Positions 25,895-37,068 of a stretch of DNA of 64,000 nucleotides are shown in pieces. Within the stretch, counting starts at the first letter, position 1. Each line of letters begins with the position of its first letter. The notes below the pieces were generated by a model. It was given only the letters and a program-made list of their open reading frames with translations, was not told the origin of the DNA and did no database searches. The stretch covers positions 310,001-374,000 of the forward strand of contig NZ_JAUSRH010000003.1 in NCBI RefSeq assembly GCF_030811715.1. The letters are read 5' to 3'. The DNA is from Sinomonas atrocyanea (GTDB lineage: Bacteria > Actinomycetota > Actinomycetes > Actinomycetales > Micrococcaceae). The position numbers and the translations under genes were made by a program.

Positions 25895-26536
25895 TCAGTG
25901 GCCGCGGTCGATCCATTCCTGCAGGTGGGGGGCCTCGGCGCCGATCGTGGTGGGGTCGCCGTGGCCGGTGTTGACCGTGGTGTCGGGCGGGAGGGTGAGC
26001 AGGCGGGTGCGGATGGAGTCGATGATGGTCGGGAAGTCGGAATAGGACCTGCCCGTGGCCCCGGGGCCGCCGGCGAAGAGGGTGTCGCCGGTGAACACGG
26101 TGGCCAGTGCGGGGGCGTGGAAGCAGACCGAGCCGGGGGAGTGGCCCGGGGTGTGCAGGGCGGTCAGCTCGGCCCCCGCGACCGTGAAGGCCTGCCCGTC
26201 GGCGATCCCGGCGTCCGGGGCGGTGCCCGGGTAGACGGCCTCCCACAGCATCAGGTCGGCCGGGTGCAGGAGCACCGGCGCGCCGGCCCGGTCGGCGAAC
26301 TCGCGGGCGTGGCGGATGTGGTCGTCGTGGCCGTGGGTGAGCAGCACCGCGGCCACGGTGCGGCCGGCGACGGCGGCGGCGACAGCGTCGGCGTCGTGCG
26401 CGGGGTCGATCACGAGGACCTCGGCGTCGTCGCCGACGATCCACACGTTGTTCTCCACCTCCCACGTGCCCCCGTCGAGGGAGAAGGTCCCGGCGGTGGT
26501 GACCCGCTCGATCCGGGCCCGGCCCTGCCCGCTCAC
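25895..26536 (-). CDS. MBL-fold hydrolase, glyoxalase II-like, paired with MscR
   Basis: A 213-aa metallo-beta-lactamase-fold hydrolase with the metal motif THGHDDH at residues 67-73, the later metal His (HTPGHSPGS), [10 protein letters not shown] and NTGHGDPTT. Its GTG start overlaps the stop of the mycothiol-dependent formaldehyde dehydrogenase gene (GTGA), so the two are translated together. The natural inference is hydrolysis of the thioester product (S-formylmycothiol) or a related mycothiol thioester, completing formaldehyde detoxification. Confidence 0.9.
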   Translation of the reverse strand: MSGQGRARIERVTTAGTFSLDGGTWEVENNVWIVGDDAEVLVIDPAHDADAVAAAVAGRTVAAVLLTHGHDDHIRHAREFADRAGAPVLLHPADLMLWEAVYPGTAPDAGIADGQAFTVAGAELTALHTPGHSPGSVCFHAPALATVFTGDTLFAGGPGATGRSYSDFPTIIDSIRTRLLTLPPDTTVNTGHGDPTTIGAEAPHLQEWIDRGH

Positions 26537-27642
26537 AGCTCGACCACCGAGCGGAGGACCTCGCCGCGGTGCATCTTGGCGAACGCGGCCTCGACGTCGC
26601 CGAGCCCGATCCGCTCGGTCACGAACGCGTCCAGGGGCAGCCGGCCGAGCTTGAACTGCTCCACGAGCATGGGGAAGTCGCGGGAGGGCAGGCAGTCGCC
26701 GTACCAGGAGGACTTCAGCGACCCGCCGCGGCCGAAGACGTCCAGCAGGGGCAGCTCGAGCGTCATCTCCGGGGTCGGGACGCCGACGAGGACCACCCGG
26801 CCGGCGAGGTCGCGGGCGTAGAAGGCCTGCCTGTAGGTCTCGGGGCGGCCGACGGCGTCGATCACCACGTCCGCGCCGAAGCCATTCGTGAGGTCCCGGA
26901 TCGCCTCGACCGGGTCGGTCTCCTTCGAGACGACCCCGTGGGTGGCGCCCAGGGACTTGGCGAGCTCGACCTTGGCGGGGTCCAGGTCGACGGCGATGAT
27001 CGTCGTCGCGCCCGCGAGCTTCGCCCCGGCGATCGCGGCGATGCCCACGCCGCCGCAGCCGATCACGGCCACGGACTCACCGCGCTTCACCTCGCCGGTG
27101 TTGATCGCGGCGCCGATGCCGGCCATGATGCCGCAGCCGAGCAGGCCCACGGCGGCGGGGTCGACGTCCTCGTCGATCCGGGTGCACTGCCCGGCGGCGA
27201 CGAGGGTCTTCTCCGCGAAGGAGCCGATGCCCAGGGCCGGGGAGAGCGGCGTCCCGTCGGCCAGGGTCATCTTCTGGGCCGCGTTGTGGGTGGCGAAGCA
27301 GTACTGCGGCTGGCCCTTGGCGCAGGCCCGGCACTGCCCGCACACCGCCCGCCAGTTCAGGATCACCCGGTCCCCGGGCTTCAGGTCCGTCACATCCCGG
27401 CCGACCGCGGAGACCACCGCGGTGGACTCATGCCCGAGCAGGTACGGGTAGTCGTCCCCGATCCCGCCCTGCTTGTAGTGCAGGTCGGTGTGGCACACCC
27501 CGCACGTGAGCACGTCCACGAGCGCCTCGCCCGGGCCCGGATCCGGCACCAGAATCGTCTCCACCGCCGCCGGGGCACCCTTCGAGCGCACCACCACGCC
27601 CCTCACCTCATGCATCCTGGGCTGCTGAGCTGTGCTGGCCAT
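26533..27642 (-). CDS. mscR: S-(hydroxymethyl)mycothiol dehydrogenase (formaldehyde detoxification)
   Basis: A 369-aa zinc-dependent class III-type alcohol dehydrogenase. Catalytic zinc ligands lie in LTCGVCHTD and GHESTAVV, structural zinc cysteines in [15 protein letters not shown], and the NAD loop is [15 protein letters not shown]. The sequence matches the actinobacterial mycothiol-dependent formaldehyde dehydrogenase family (MscR/AdhE2). ATG 27642 follows GGGGAGG; an upstream in-frame start is rejected. It forms an operon with the MBL hydrolase and lies beside a mycoredoxin, consistent with mycothiol metabolism. Confidence 0.92.
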   Translation of the reverse strand: MASTAQQPRMHEVRGVVVRSKGAPAAVETILVPDPGPGEALVDVLTCGVCHTDLHYKQGGIGDDYPYLLGHESTAVVSAVGRDVTDLKPGDRVILNWRAVCGQCRACAKGQPQYCFATHNAAQKMTLADGTPLSPALGIGSFAEKTLVAAGQCTRIDEDVDPAAVGLLGCGIMAGIGAAINTGEVKRGESVAVIGCGGVGIAAIAGAKLAGATTIIAVDLDPAKVELAKSLGATHGVVSKETDPVEAIRDLTNGFGADVVIDAVGRPETYRQAFYARDLAGRVVLVGVPTPEMTLELPLLDVFGRGGSLKSSWYGDCLPSRDFPMLVEQFKLGRLPLDAFVTERIGLGDVEAAFAKMHRGEVLRSVVEL

Positions 27643-27723
27643 GAAAAAACCTCCCCTGACTCGTCCTACGGTGTGGGGCCATCGTAGGAGGGGCCGGGGG
27701 AGGCCGGGCAAACCGGGTCCGAA

Positions 27724-27754
27724 GTGCAGACGGCGGGCGGGCCGCCGTCTGCAC
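27724..27754 (-). terminator. Hairpin terminator of the mycoredoxin gene
   Basis: GTGCAGACGGCGG and its reverse complement form a perfect 13-bp stem with a 5-nt loop, 8 bp beyond the mycoredoxin stop codon on the minus strand. Confidence 0.75.
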
Positions 27755-27762
27755 GGGACCAG

Positions 27763-28023
27763 TCAGAGTCCGAGCTTGGCCTTCACCTGCGCCGCCGAGG
27801 GATTGGTCGCGGCGGTGCCGTCCGGGAACAGCACGGTCGGGACGGTCTGGTTGCCGCCGTTGAGCTGCTCGACGAGCTCGGCGGTGCCCTCGACCTCCTC
27901 GATGTTCACCTCGGTGTAGCCGATGCCCTGGGCGTCCAGCTGCTTCTTGAGCCGGTTGCAGTAGCCGCACCAGGTCGTCGAGAACATCGTGATGGTGCCG
28001 GCGGCCGGGGTGAAGGTGTCCAT
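27763..28023 (-). CDS. mrx1: Mycoredoxin (glutaredoxin-like)
   Basis: An 86-aa thioredoxin-fold protein with the redox motif Cys19-Gly-Tyr-Cys22 (STTWCGYCNRL), cis-Pro TVPTV and the thiol-binding NPSAAQV end, matching mycoredoxin-1. It reduces mixed disulfides between proteins and mycothiol. The ATG follows AGGAG. It has its own terminator and sits next to the mycothiol-dependent dehydrogenase gene, though the 120-bp gap suggests separate transcription. Confidence 0.9.
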   Translation of the reverse strand: MDTFTPAAGTITMFSTTWCGYCNRLKKQLDAQGIGYTEVNIEEVEGTAELVEQLNGGNQTVPTVLFPDGTAATNPSAAQVKAKLGL

Positions 28024-28102
28024 GGGTGTACTCCTAGGGGTTGGGGGATCCAAGCAGTGAGAACGTTCAGCGGACGCGGGAAATTCCCGGCGCCGGCAGG
28101 GC

Positions 28103-28831
28103 TCAGCCGGCCGCTTCGATGAGCTCAGGGCCGTCGTTGCGGACGCTGTTGACGAGGCTGCCCACCACGCGCGGGGCCAGGTGCGGCTCCGGCATCGAGT
28201 CGATGAGCGCCCTGACGTCCGCCTCGGCGGTCGTCTCCGGGTCGAGCCAGTCCGACCACATGTCGCGGGGGACGATGACCGGGGTGCGGTCGTGGATGTA
28301 GCCCAGGGCGTCCGACGCCGGTCCGGTGAGGATCGTGCACGTGCGCAGCCACCGGTGGGGATCGTCCGGCGGGAGGGTCGGGTCCGGCCAGTTCTCGAAC
28401 AGCGCCGCGAAGGCGAGCAGCCCGTCGTCCTGCGCGTGCAGGTAGGTCGGGACCTTCTCGATGCTCCCGGGCTTCGCCGTGCTCTCCCTCTTCTCCCACT
28501 CGTAGTAGCCGTCCGCCGGGACGAGCGCCCGCTTGGCCGCGGCGGCCTTGCGGAAGGAGGGCTTCTCCGTGACCGTCTCACGGCGGGCGTTGATGAGGCG
28601 GGCGGCGCCCTTGGTGTCCTTCGCCCACGGGGGCACGAGTCCCCACCGCGCCGTGACGAGCTTGCGGGAGATCTCCCCGGTGTCCTTCTCGCGCCGGTCC
28701 AGGATGATCGGAACCGGGTCCGTGGGCGCGATGTTGAAGGAGGGCTCGAGGGCGTCGACATAGGTCTCGTCGACGTCGAATTCCGCCACGAGGTCCCCCA
28801 CGGGCCGGGCCATGACGTATCTGCCGCACAT
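28103..28831 (-). CDS. SRAP/HMCES-type abasic-site protein (YedK family)
   Basis: A 242-aa SOS-response-associated peptidase domain protein, which forms a covalent link with abasic sites in single-stranded DNA. The catalytic Cys2 (MCGRY) requires removal of Met1. NARRETV carries the family Asn, GYYEW the Glu and [11 protein letters not shown] the active-site His. It overlaps no neighbour and faces away from thrS across a shared 155-bp regulatory gap. Confidence 0.92.
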   Translation of the reverse strand: MCGRYVMARPVGDLVAEFDVDETYVDALEPSFNIAPTDPVPIILDRREKDTGEISRKLVTARWGLVPPWAKDTKGAARLINARRETVTEKPSFRKAAAAKRALVPADGYYEWEKRESTAKPGSIEKVPTYLHAQDDGLLAFAALFENWPDPTLPPDDPHRWLRTCTILTGPASDALGYIHDRTPVIVPRDMWSDWLDPETTAEADVRALIDSMPEPHLAPRVVGSLVNSVRNDGPELIEAAG

Positions 28832-28912
28832 GCGCCCATTATGGCCGCGGCGGCTCCCGCGGGCCACGACGGCGGCGGCCCGTCGCCGCCCGGGACGGGG
28901 GACGCGATCCGA

Positions 28913-28918
28913 TAGGCT
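28913..28918 (+). promoter_or_regulatory. -10 box of the thrS operon
   Basis: TAGGCT lies about 70 nt before the GTG start with an ordinary 5' UTR. No T-box-type leader (specifier loop, terminator/antiterminator) is visible in the short leader. Confidence 0.45.
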
Positions 28919-28986
28919 TGACGCTGGCTGGCTGTGGTCCCCGTATGCCACAAGCTATGAAGCCGGAACATGACGAGGAGACACCC

Positions 28987-31017
28987 GTGCCAGAGGCCCA
29001 GCAGATGACGATCACCGTCGACGGCGAACAGCGAACCGTGACGGAGGGCACCACGGGAACCGAGCTGTTCGACGGGCACCGCGAGATCGTCGTGATGCGC
29101 GTCGACGGCGTCCTGAAGGACCTCGACCAGGCCGTCCCCGGCGGCGCCGCGGTCGAGGGCGTCGACATCGCCAGCGAGGACGGCCTCAACGTCCTGCGGC
29201 ACTCGACCGCCCACGTCATGGCCCAGGCGGTGCAGCAGCTCCGCCCCGGCGCCAAGCTCGGCATCGGCCCGTACATCAAGGACGGCTTCTACTTCGACTT
29301 CGACGTCGACGAGCCGTTCACTCCCGAGGACCTGCGCACCCTCGAGAAGATGATGCTCAAGATCGTCAACCAGAACCAGGTCTTCCGGCGCCGCGTCGTC
29401 ACGGAGGTCGAGGCCGGCGCGGCCATGGCCGACGAGCCGTACAAGCTCGTCCTCCTCGGGGTCAAGGACCAGGACTCGAAGGCGCACGACGCCGCCGCGA
29501 AGGAGGGCGCGAACGTCGAGGTCGGCGCGGGCGAGATCACGATCTACGACAACATCGACCGCAAGAGCGGCGACGTCATCTGGTGCGACCTGTGCCGCGG
29601 ACCGCACCTGCCCAACACCAAGCTCATCTCCAACGCCTTCGCCCTCACCCGCTCCGCGGCCGCGTACTGGCTCGGCAACGAGAAGAACGTCCAGCTCCAG
29701 CGGATCTACGGCACCGCCTGGCCCACCAAGGAGGCCCTCAAGGCCTACCAGGATCGCATCGCCGAGGCCGAGCGCCGCGACCACCGCAAGCTCGGCGCCG
29801 AGCTGGACCTGTTCTCCTTCCCCGACGAGCTCGGCTCCGGCCTGCCCGTGTTCCATCCGAAGGGCGGGATCATCAAGCGGGAGATGGAGGACTACGTCCG
29901 CCGCCGGCACATCGAGGAGGGCTTCCAGTACGTCGGGACCCCGCACATCTCGAAGGACGGCCTGTTCCACACCTCGGGCCACCTGCCGTACTACGCGGAC
30001 ACCATGTTCCCGCCGCTGCACGTCGACGAGGAGCGCGACGAGGACGGCAACATCACCAAGCCGGGCCAGGACTACCGCCTCAAGGCCATGAACTGCCCGA
30101 TGCACAACCTGATCTACCGCTCGCGCGGCCGGTCCTACCGCGAGCTGCCGATGCGGCTGTTCGAGTTCGGCCACGTCTACCGGTACGAGAAGTCGGGGGT
30201 GGTCCACGGCCTCACCCGCGTGCGCGGGTTCGCCCAGGACGACTCCCACTCGTACGTGACCAAGGAGCAGGCGCCGGGCGAGGTCAAGCACCTGCTGACG
30301 TTCATCCTCTCCCTCCTGCGCGACTTCGGCCTCGACGACTTCTACCTCGAGCTCTCCACCCGTGACCCGGAGTCGGACAAGTTCATCGGCACCGACGAGC
30401 AGTGGGAGGAGGCCACGGCCGTCCTCGAGCAGGTGGCCCTCGAGACCGGGCTCGAGCTCGTCCCGGACCCGGGCGGCGCCGCCTACTACGGCCCGAAGAT
30501 CTCGGTCCAGGCCCGCGATGCGATCGGCCGGACGTGGCAGATGTCCACCGTCCAGTACGACTTCAACCAGCCCGCCCGCTTCGGGCTCGAGTACCAGGCC
30601 GCCGACGGCACCCGCCAGGAGCCGGTCATGATCCATGCCGCGAAGTTCGGCTCGATCGAGCGCTTCCTGGGCGTCCTCACAGAGCACTACGCGGGCGCAT
30701 TCCCGGCGTGGCTCGCCCCCGTCCAGGTCGTCGCCATCCCGGTCGCGGAGGCGTTCAACGACTACCTGTACGACGTCGTGGACCGCCTGAAGAAGGAAGG
30801 GATCCGCGCGGAGGTCGACGCCTCGAGCGACCGCTTCCCGAAGAAGATCCGCACGGCGAGCAAGGAGAAGGTGCCGTTCGTGCTCATCGCCGGCGGCGAC
30901 GACGCCGACGCCGGGGCCGTCTCGTTCCGGTTCCGCGACGGCAGCCAGGACAACGGCGTGCCCGTCGAGGCGGCCGTGGCGCGGATCGTCGAGGCCGTCC
31001 GCTCGAGGGCCCTCTGA
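28987..31017 (+). CDS. thrS: Threonyl-tRNA synthetase
   Basis: A 676-aa class II synthetase with domains in order: N-terminal TGS ([10 protein letters not shown]...), the editing domain with [11 protein letters not shown] (HxxxH) and the later CxxxH-type CDLCRGPH, the catalytic core (MNCPMHN motif, [26 protein letters not shown] motif 2, motif 3 near the end), and the anticodon-binding domain from about 575. GTG 28987 follows GAGGAG at 28975-28980; an ATG six codons on is an alternative start. It heads the thrS-HIT-pgsA-pdxS group, an order also found in Mycobacterium. Confidence 0.97.
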   Translation: MPEAQQMTITVDGEQRTVTEGTTGTELFDGHREIVVMRVDGVLKDLDQAVPGGAAVEGVDIASEDGLNVLRHSTAHVMAQAVQQLRPGAKLGIGPYIKDGFYFDFDVDEPFTPEDLRTLEKMMLKIVNQNQVFRRRVVTEVEAGAAMADEPYKLVLLGVKDQDSKAHDAAAKEGANVEVGAGEITIYDNIDRKSGDVIWCDLCRGPHLPNTKLISNAFALTRSAAAYWLGNEKNVQLQRIYGTAWPTKEALKAYQDRIAEAERRDHRKLGAELDLFSFPDELGSGLPVFHPKGGIIKREMEDYVRRRHIEEGFQYVGTPHISKDGLFHTSGHLPYYADTMFPPLHVDEERDEDGNITKPGQDYRLKAMNCPMHNLIYRSRGRSYRELPMRLFEFGHVYRYEKSGVVHGLTRVRGFAQDDSHSYVTKEQAPGEVKHLLTFILSLLRDFGLDDFYLELSTRDPESDKFIGTDEQWEEATAVLEQVALETGLELVPDPGGAAYYGPKISVQARDAIGRTWQMSTVQYDFNQPARFGLEYQAADGTRQEPVMIHAAKFGSIERFLGVLTEHYAGAFPAWLAPVQVVAIPVAEAFNDYLYDVVDRLKKEGIRAEVDASSDRFPKKIRTASKEKVPFVLIAGGDDADAGAVSFRFRDGSQDNGVPVEAAVARIVEAVRSRAL

Positions 31018-31018
31018 C

Positions 31019-31642
31019 ATGGCGGGGTCCGGGGGCGCCCAGGGCCAGCACGCGGACTCGGCCGTCGAGGCGGCCGCGGCTGACGCCGCGGTGACCGACC
31101 CGTTCGAGCTCCCCGGGACGCCGGACGCGTTCGGGCGCCTGTGGACCCCGCACCGGATGGCCTACGTCAAGGGCGGCCAGGGCCAGTACAAGGACAAGGA
31201 CTGCCCCTTCTGCGCCGCGCCGGGCCGGAGCGACGAGCAGTCGCTCATCGTGCACCGCGGCCGAACCTGCTACGCGATCTTGAATCTCTTCCCCTACAAC
31301 CCGGGCCACCTGTTGGTCTGCCCCTACCGCCACGTGGCCGACTACACGGACATCACCGCCGAGGAGACCGCGGAGATGGCGCAGATCACGCAGACGGCGA
31401 TGCGGGTGATCCGGGCGGTTTCCCGCCCGCATGGGTTCAACCTGGGGATCAACCAGGGCGACGCGGGCGGGGCCGGGATCGCCGCGCACCTGCACCAGCA
31501 CGTGGTCCCGCGCTGGGGAGGGGATGCGAACTTCCTCCCGATCATCGCCCAGACCAAGCAGATCACCCAGACCCTCGACGAGACGCGCCGGCTGCTGGCG
31601 GAGGCCTGGCCGGGCGAGGGGACGGCCGCGGGTGCTCAATAG
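31019..31642 (+). CDS. HIT-domain nucleotide phosphorylase/hydrolase
   Basis: A 207-aa histidine-triad protein. The triad HLHQHVV is present, preceded by the CPFC zinc-type motif and NLFPYNPGHLLVCPYRH. The M. tuberculosis homologue in the same place (Rv2613c) has Ap4A phosphorylase activity, so dinucleoside-polyphosphate breakdown is likely. It starts 1 nt after the thrS stop and overlaps pgsA by 11 nt. Confidence 0.92.
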   Translation: MAGSGGAQGQHADSAVEAAAADAAVTDPFELPGTPDAFGRLWTPHRMAYVKGGQGQYKDKDCPFCAAPGRSDEQSLIVHRGRTCYAILNLFPYNPGHLLVCPYRHVADYTDITAEETAEMAQITQTAMRVIRAVSRPHGFNLGINQGDAGGAGIAAHLHQHVVPRWGGDANFLPIIAQTKQITQTLDETRRLLAEAWPGEGTAAGAQ

Positions 31643-32243
31643 GCACGCGCGCGAGACCTTCAGCCGCGTCTTCACCCCGCTCGCGCGGCTGCTGCTGCGC
31701 CTGCACGTCTCCCCGGACGCTGTCACGCTCGCCGGCACGCTCGGCGTGTCCCTCGGCGCGGTCATCCTCTTCCCCCTCGGCCAGCTCTTCTGGGGCGTCG
31801 TGGTCATCACCGCGTTCGTGTTCTCCGACGTCATCGACGGCCTCATGGCGCGCCTGTCGCAGCGCGCGGGCACGTGGGGCGGATTCCTCGACTCGACCCT
31901 GGACCGCGTCCAGGACGCGGCGGTGTTCGGCGGGCTCGCCTTCTGGTTCTTCGGCGGGGGGCAGAGCTTCGTGACCGGGGCCCTCGCCGTCGCGTGCCTC
32001 GCCCTCGGCAACATCGTCTCCTACGCCCGGGCGAAGGCGGAGTCCCTCGGGTATGCCGCCAACGTCGGCATCGCCGAGCGCGCCGAGCGCCTCGTCTCCA
32101 CCCTCGTTGTGGCGGGCCTGGTGGGCCTCGGCCTGCCGGTGGCCTTCCTGACGTGGACGCTCGGCCTCCTCGCGGCGGCCAGCGCCGTCACAGTGGTCCA
32201 GCGGGTGCTCGCGGTGCACCGGCAGGCGGGCCGCCGGGGATAG
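31632..32243 (+). CDS. pgsA: CDP-alcohol phosphatidyltransferase (phosphatidylinositol-phosphate synthase type)
   Basis: A 203-aa membrane enzyme with about six helices and the complete family motif DVIDGLMAR...GGFLDSTLDR (D-x2-D-G-x2-A-R, with the two further Asp residues). In actinobacteria the gene beside the HIT protein makes phosphatidylinositol phosphate from CDP-diacylglycerol and inositol 1-phosphate. GTG 31632 overlaps the HIT gene. In Mycobacterium the next genes are an acyltransferase and pimA; here pdxS follows directly. Confidence 0.9.
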   Translation: MLNRHARETFSRVFTPLARLLLRLHVSPDAVTLAGTLGVSLGAVILFPLGQLFWGVVVITAFVFSDVIDGLMARLSQRAGTWGGFLDSTLDRVQDAAVFGGLAFWFFGGGQSFVTGALAVACLALGNIVSYARAKAESLGYAANVGIAERAERLVSTLVVAGLVGLGLPVAFLTWTLGLLAAASAVTVVQRVLAVHRQAGRRG

Positions 32244-32246
32244 ACT
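32241..32246 (+). promoter_or_regulatory. -10 box of pdxS
   Basis: TAGACT overlaps the pgsA stop codon, 54 nt before the pdxS GTG, giving pdxS its own transcript. Confidence 0.5.
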
Positions 32247-32300
32247 GAGGTGTCCCCACAGACGTTTCCAAGCTTTCCGCGCGACAAGAAAGACGAGCAC

Positions 32301-33209
32301 GTGTCTACTGAAGCAAACGCCTCGGCTCCCACGACCGGCAGCAACCGGGTCAAGCGTGGCATGGCCGAGATGCTCAAGGGCGGCGTCATCATGGACGTCG
32401 TCAACGTCGAGCAGGCGAAGATCGCCGAGGATGCCGGCGCCGTGGCCGTCATGGCGCTCGAGCGCGTCCCTGCTGACATCCGTGCCCAGGGCGGCGTGTC
32501 CCGCATGTCGGACCCGGACATGATCGACTCGATCATCGAGGCCGTCTCCATCCCGGTAATGGCCAAGGCCCGCATCGGCCACTTCGTCGAGGCGCAGGTC
32601 CTGCAGTCCCTCGGCGTGGACTACATCGACGAGTCCGAGGTCCTGACCCCGGCCGACTACGAGAACCACATCGACAAGTGGAAGTTCACCGTCCCGTTCG
32701 TGTGCGGTGCGACCAACCTCGGCGAGGCCCTGCGCCGCATCAACGAGGGCGCGGCGATGATCCGCTCCAAGGGCGAGGCCGGCACCGGCGACGTCTCCAA
32801 CGCGACCACGCACATGCGCAAGATCCGCGCCGAGATCAAGCGCCTCACGTCCCTGCCCGAGGACGAGCTCTATGTCGCGGCCAAGGAGCTGCAGGCCCCG
32901 TTCGAGCTCGTCAAGGAGATCGCCGAGACCGGCAAGCTCCCCGTCGTGCTGTTCACCGCCGGCGGCATCGCCACCCCGGCGGATGCGGCGATGATGATGC
33001 AGCTGGGCGCAGACGGCGTGTTCGTCGGCTCGGGCATCTTCAAGTCCGGCAACCCGGCCGAGCGCGCCGCCGCCGTCGTGAAGGCCACGACCTTCTTCGA
33101 CGACCCGGACATGATCGCCAAGGTCTCCCGCGGCCTGGGCGAGGCCATGGTCGGCATCAACGTCGACGACATCCCCGCCCCGCACCGCCTCGCCGAGCGC
33201 GGCTGGTAG
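32301..33209 (+). CDS. pdxS: Pyridoxal 5'-phosphate synthase lyase subunit
   Basis: A 302-aa TIM-barrel synthase that builds PLP from ribose 5-phosphate, glyceraldehyde 3-phosphate and ammonia. Signatures are [36 protein letters not shown], the active-site Lys in [25 protein letters not shown], and [14 protein letters not shown]. It assembles as a dodecamer decorated by PdxT glutaminase. Unusually, pdxT is not next to it but 13.8 kb downstream. GTG is chosen because ATGs upstream do not give family-like sequence. Confidence 0.97.
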   Translation: MSTEANASAPTTGSNRVKRGMAEMLKGGVIMDVVNVEQAKIAEDAGAVAVMALERVPADIRAQGGVSRMSDPDMIDSIIEAVSIPVMAKARIGHFVEAQVLQSLGVDYIDESEVLTPADYENHIDKWKFTVPFVCGATNLGEALRRINEGAAMIRSKGEAGTGDVSNATTHMRKIRAEIKRLTSLPEDELYVAAKELQAPFELVKEIAETGKLPVVLFTAGGIATPADAAMMMQLGADGVFVGSGIFKSGNPAERAAAVVKATTFFDDPDMIAKVSRGLGEAMVGINVDDIPAPHRLAERGW

Positions 33210-33232
33210 ACGCCTTTCTACGTGGCGATTCG

Positions 33233-33265
33233 GGCCCACGCTGCCATTCTCTGGCGGCGTGGGCC
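33233..33265 (+). terminator. Terminator after pdxS
   Basis: A 14-bp stem with one G-U pair (GGCCCACGCTGCCA with TGGCGGCGTGGGCC) and a 5-nt loop, 23 bp after the pdxS stop. Confidence 0.75.
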
Positions 33266-33325
33266 TCGCTCGTTGGGCGCTGTGGTCCGCCGACGGAGCG
33301 TCCCGCCGGTGTACCGGGTAGTTGT

Positions 33326-34183
33326 TCAGAAGAGTGTGAAGCCGTTCCAGCCGTGGCTGACCCGGTGTGGGGTCGTTGTGGGGCTGAACACATAGAGGAT
33401 GCCCCTGCTGTCACAGCCCATCAGGTCAGGCTCGCCGTCACGGCCGTCCCAGGCCCCAGGGCAGATGACCGCGGTGTACGAGGGTCCGGTGGGGCTGATC
33501 TGGCGGCGCGGGTAGAACGTGCCGTAGGGGTCCTCGGCGTAGAGCCAGAACTTGCCGAACTTGTCGATGGCGACGACGTCCCCATAGTTGCCGTCATTGC
33601 TCCAGTCGCCCACCCAGAGCATCTTGGTGTATTGGCCAAAGCCTCCGGCAAGTCTCTTGGGGCTGAAGTGACGGGTGGCGGTGTTGAACCGGTAGTCCCA
33701 GAGGACGCCGGACTTATCGCGGACCAGGATGCCGGTGCCGTGCGTCGTGCTGCCGTAGCTCTGGATCGTGGTGAAGGCATTCCAACCGGAGCCGATCTTG
33801 ACCCTGGGCTTGAACGTTCCGTTGCCGTTGCCCGCGTAGAGCCAGAGGTTGCCGTCATAGCCCCGGGCGACGATGTCGTTGTGGCCGCTCCGGGTGAAGT
33901 ACCCGGTGATGATGGCGGTCATGTGGCTCCACCCGCCACTGATCCTCTTCCGTGCCAGGAAGCCGCCATAGCCGTTGCCGGGGTAGAGCCACAGGGTGCC
34001 GGAGCTGTCGCGCGCGAGGACGTCCGCGTTGCCGTCGCCGTTGAAGTCCCGGTAGTCGGTACGGGTGGATGCGGCCTGCACCGTTGCGTCTTGCGCGGAA
34101 GCTTGAGCCGTCCCAGCAAATCCTGTGCCCAGGACGAACAGCCCGACGATGCCTGTCACCAGACGAAATGGCGCTTTTTTCAT
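33326..34183 (-). CDS. Secreted FG-GAP/VCBS-like repeat protein
   Basis: A 285-aa exported protein: signal peptide at 1-30 (MKKAPFRLVTGIVGLFVLG, cleavage near AQA-S), then six or so beta-propeller-like repeats with LWLYPGNG/LWLYAGNG units and an Asp-rich Ca2+-binding loop DFNGDGNADV at about 47. Such propellers bind ligands outside the cell. No enzymatic domain is attached. Base composition is lower in GC than its neighbours, hinting at recent arrival. It marks the left edge of the segment separating pdxS and pdxT. Confidence 0.8.
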   Translation of the reverse strand: MKKAPFRLVTGIVGLFVLGTGFAGTAQASAQDATVQAASTRTDYRDFNGDGNADVLARDSSGTLWLYPGNGYGGFLARKRISGGWSHMTAIITGYFTRSGHNDIVARGYDGNLWLYAGNGNGTFKPRVKIGSGWNAFTTIQSYGSTTHGTGILVRDKSGVLWDYRFNTATRHFSPKRLAGGFGQYTKMLWVGDWSNDGNYGDVVAIDKFGKFWLYAEDPYGTFYPRRQISPTGPSYTAVICPGAWDGRDGEPDLMGCDSRGILYVFSPTTTPHRVSHGWNGFTLF

Positions 34184-34282
34184 GCTAGAAGGTAGAGCCG
34201 CCGTTTTGCCCCCGTCAATGAGAAGTAACCGGGGAGTAACGCGCGGCCTTTGGCACCTCCCGTCTGCCGGCCGAGGAGTCCT

Positions 34283-34660
34283 TCAGCGGACAGCCGTTGG
34301 GCCTCGTGGGAAGAATGCCCGCACAGGCAGGAGCAGCCCTAGCAGGGAGAGGGCAATGAAGACGACCTGGTGGATGTGGTCTTTGCCCGGCGGCAGTCCG
34401 GCGACCAGATGGATGGTCCAGAAGACCGGGTAGAACCAGAGCGCGATCCATGCCCAGCGCTCGCGCCGACGGTACGGGATCAGGGCGAGGAGACCGCCGA
34501 GGAGGCCCAGTCCGATCGAGGCTAGCCCGTCAGCGCGGTAGAGCAACTCATCAGGGCCCATCGGCGCGATGGCGATCACTATGCCGAAGACCATGATGCC
34601 GCCGCTCACGACTGCCAGAGCGATCCAGCCGATCCGCTGAGGCCATCGCTGCCGACTCAC
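34283..34660 (-). CDS. Small four-helix membrane protein, unknown
   Basis: A 125-aa protein with four hydrophobic segments (IGWIALAVVSGGIMVFG, GLASIGLGLLGGLLALI, RWAWIALWFYPVFWTIHL and VVFIALSLLGLLLPV) and short basic loops. It has the look of a DUF-type integral membrane protein without recognised catalytic residues. GTG 34660 is preferred because AGGGTG lies 7 nt upstream. No partner is evident. Confidence 0.6.
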   Translation of the reverse strand: MSRQRWPQRIGWIALAVVSGGIMVFGIVIAIAPMGPDELLYRADGLASIGLGLLGGLLALIPYRRRERWAWIALWFYPVFWTIHLVAGLPPGKDHIHQVVFIALSLLGLLLPVRAFFPRGPTAVR

Positions 34661-34722
34661 GTGGTTCACCCTACGCTTCGTCCCAACGCGGGACGCCGCG
34701 GGGCCCATGGCGGCTCTCCAGC

Positions 34723-35061
34723 CTAGACGATGGGCTCCAGGCCTCCGAGGATGTCCAGCGCCGTCGTGCAGGGCCACGGCTCGTGGCAGGCTGCGCAGGG
34801 CATCCCCATCAGCTCGCCGGCCGGGGCGTGGATCTCCAGCATGAGCTCGCAGGCTGGGAGTGAGTCCTTCGTGTGCGACATGCCGCGCCGCCGCGCCTCG
34901 TGCAGCATCTCGAGCATGGCCTCGTGCAGGGGCGGGGCGGGCTCAGGGCGCGGCAGCGCGATGACATTTCCCGTGAGCAGCGACGGGGAGACCGGGGGCG
35001 TCACTGGGACTGCTGGGAGGTCGGCCTGCGCCGCGAGCTCGCGGCGATGTCTGGGGTCCAT
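34723..35061 (-). CDS. Hypothetical protein with C-terminal cysteine motif (112 aa)
   Basis: I do not recognise this protein. The N-terminus is Pro/Arg-rich, the middle has a charged helix (LHEAMLEMLHEARRRGMSHT), and the C-terminus carries MPCAACHEPWPCTTALDILG, where three cysteines and a histidine could bind zinc. GGGAGC precedes ATG 35061. It stands alone, divergent from the acyl-CoA synthetase operon. Confidence 0.6.
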   Translation of the reverse strand: MDPRHRRELAAQADLPAVPVTPPVSPSLLTGNVIALPRPEPAPPLHEAMLEMLHEARRRGMSHTKDSLPACELMLEIHAPAGELMGMPCAACHEPWPCTTALDILGGLEPIV

Positions 35062-35265
35062 GGTGCTCCCGATCGGGTGGTGATGGGTGGCGGAGGCGCC
35101 ACCGGTAGCAAGACTACCTAAAGTGGCATATATTCTGCGGCTTTTCCGCGGTGACGCGAGTGGCGGCGATGGAGGGGGGTGACGCCCTGCCGCGACGCTG
35201 CCGCCGGGGCGCCCGGGGACTTTAGGCACTGGGCCGGGCCGGATCGCCGGGCGTGTCATGGTGAG

Positions 35266-37064
<1,799 letters not shown>

Positions 37065-37068
<4 letters not shown>

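Noticed and set aside
28838-28986. T-box or other riboswitch upstream of thrS
   Set aside because: The leader after the -10 box is only about 60 nt and has no specifier/antiterminator structure.
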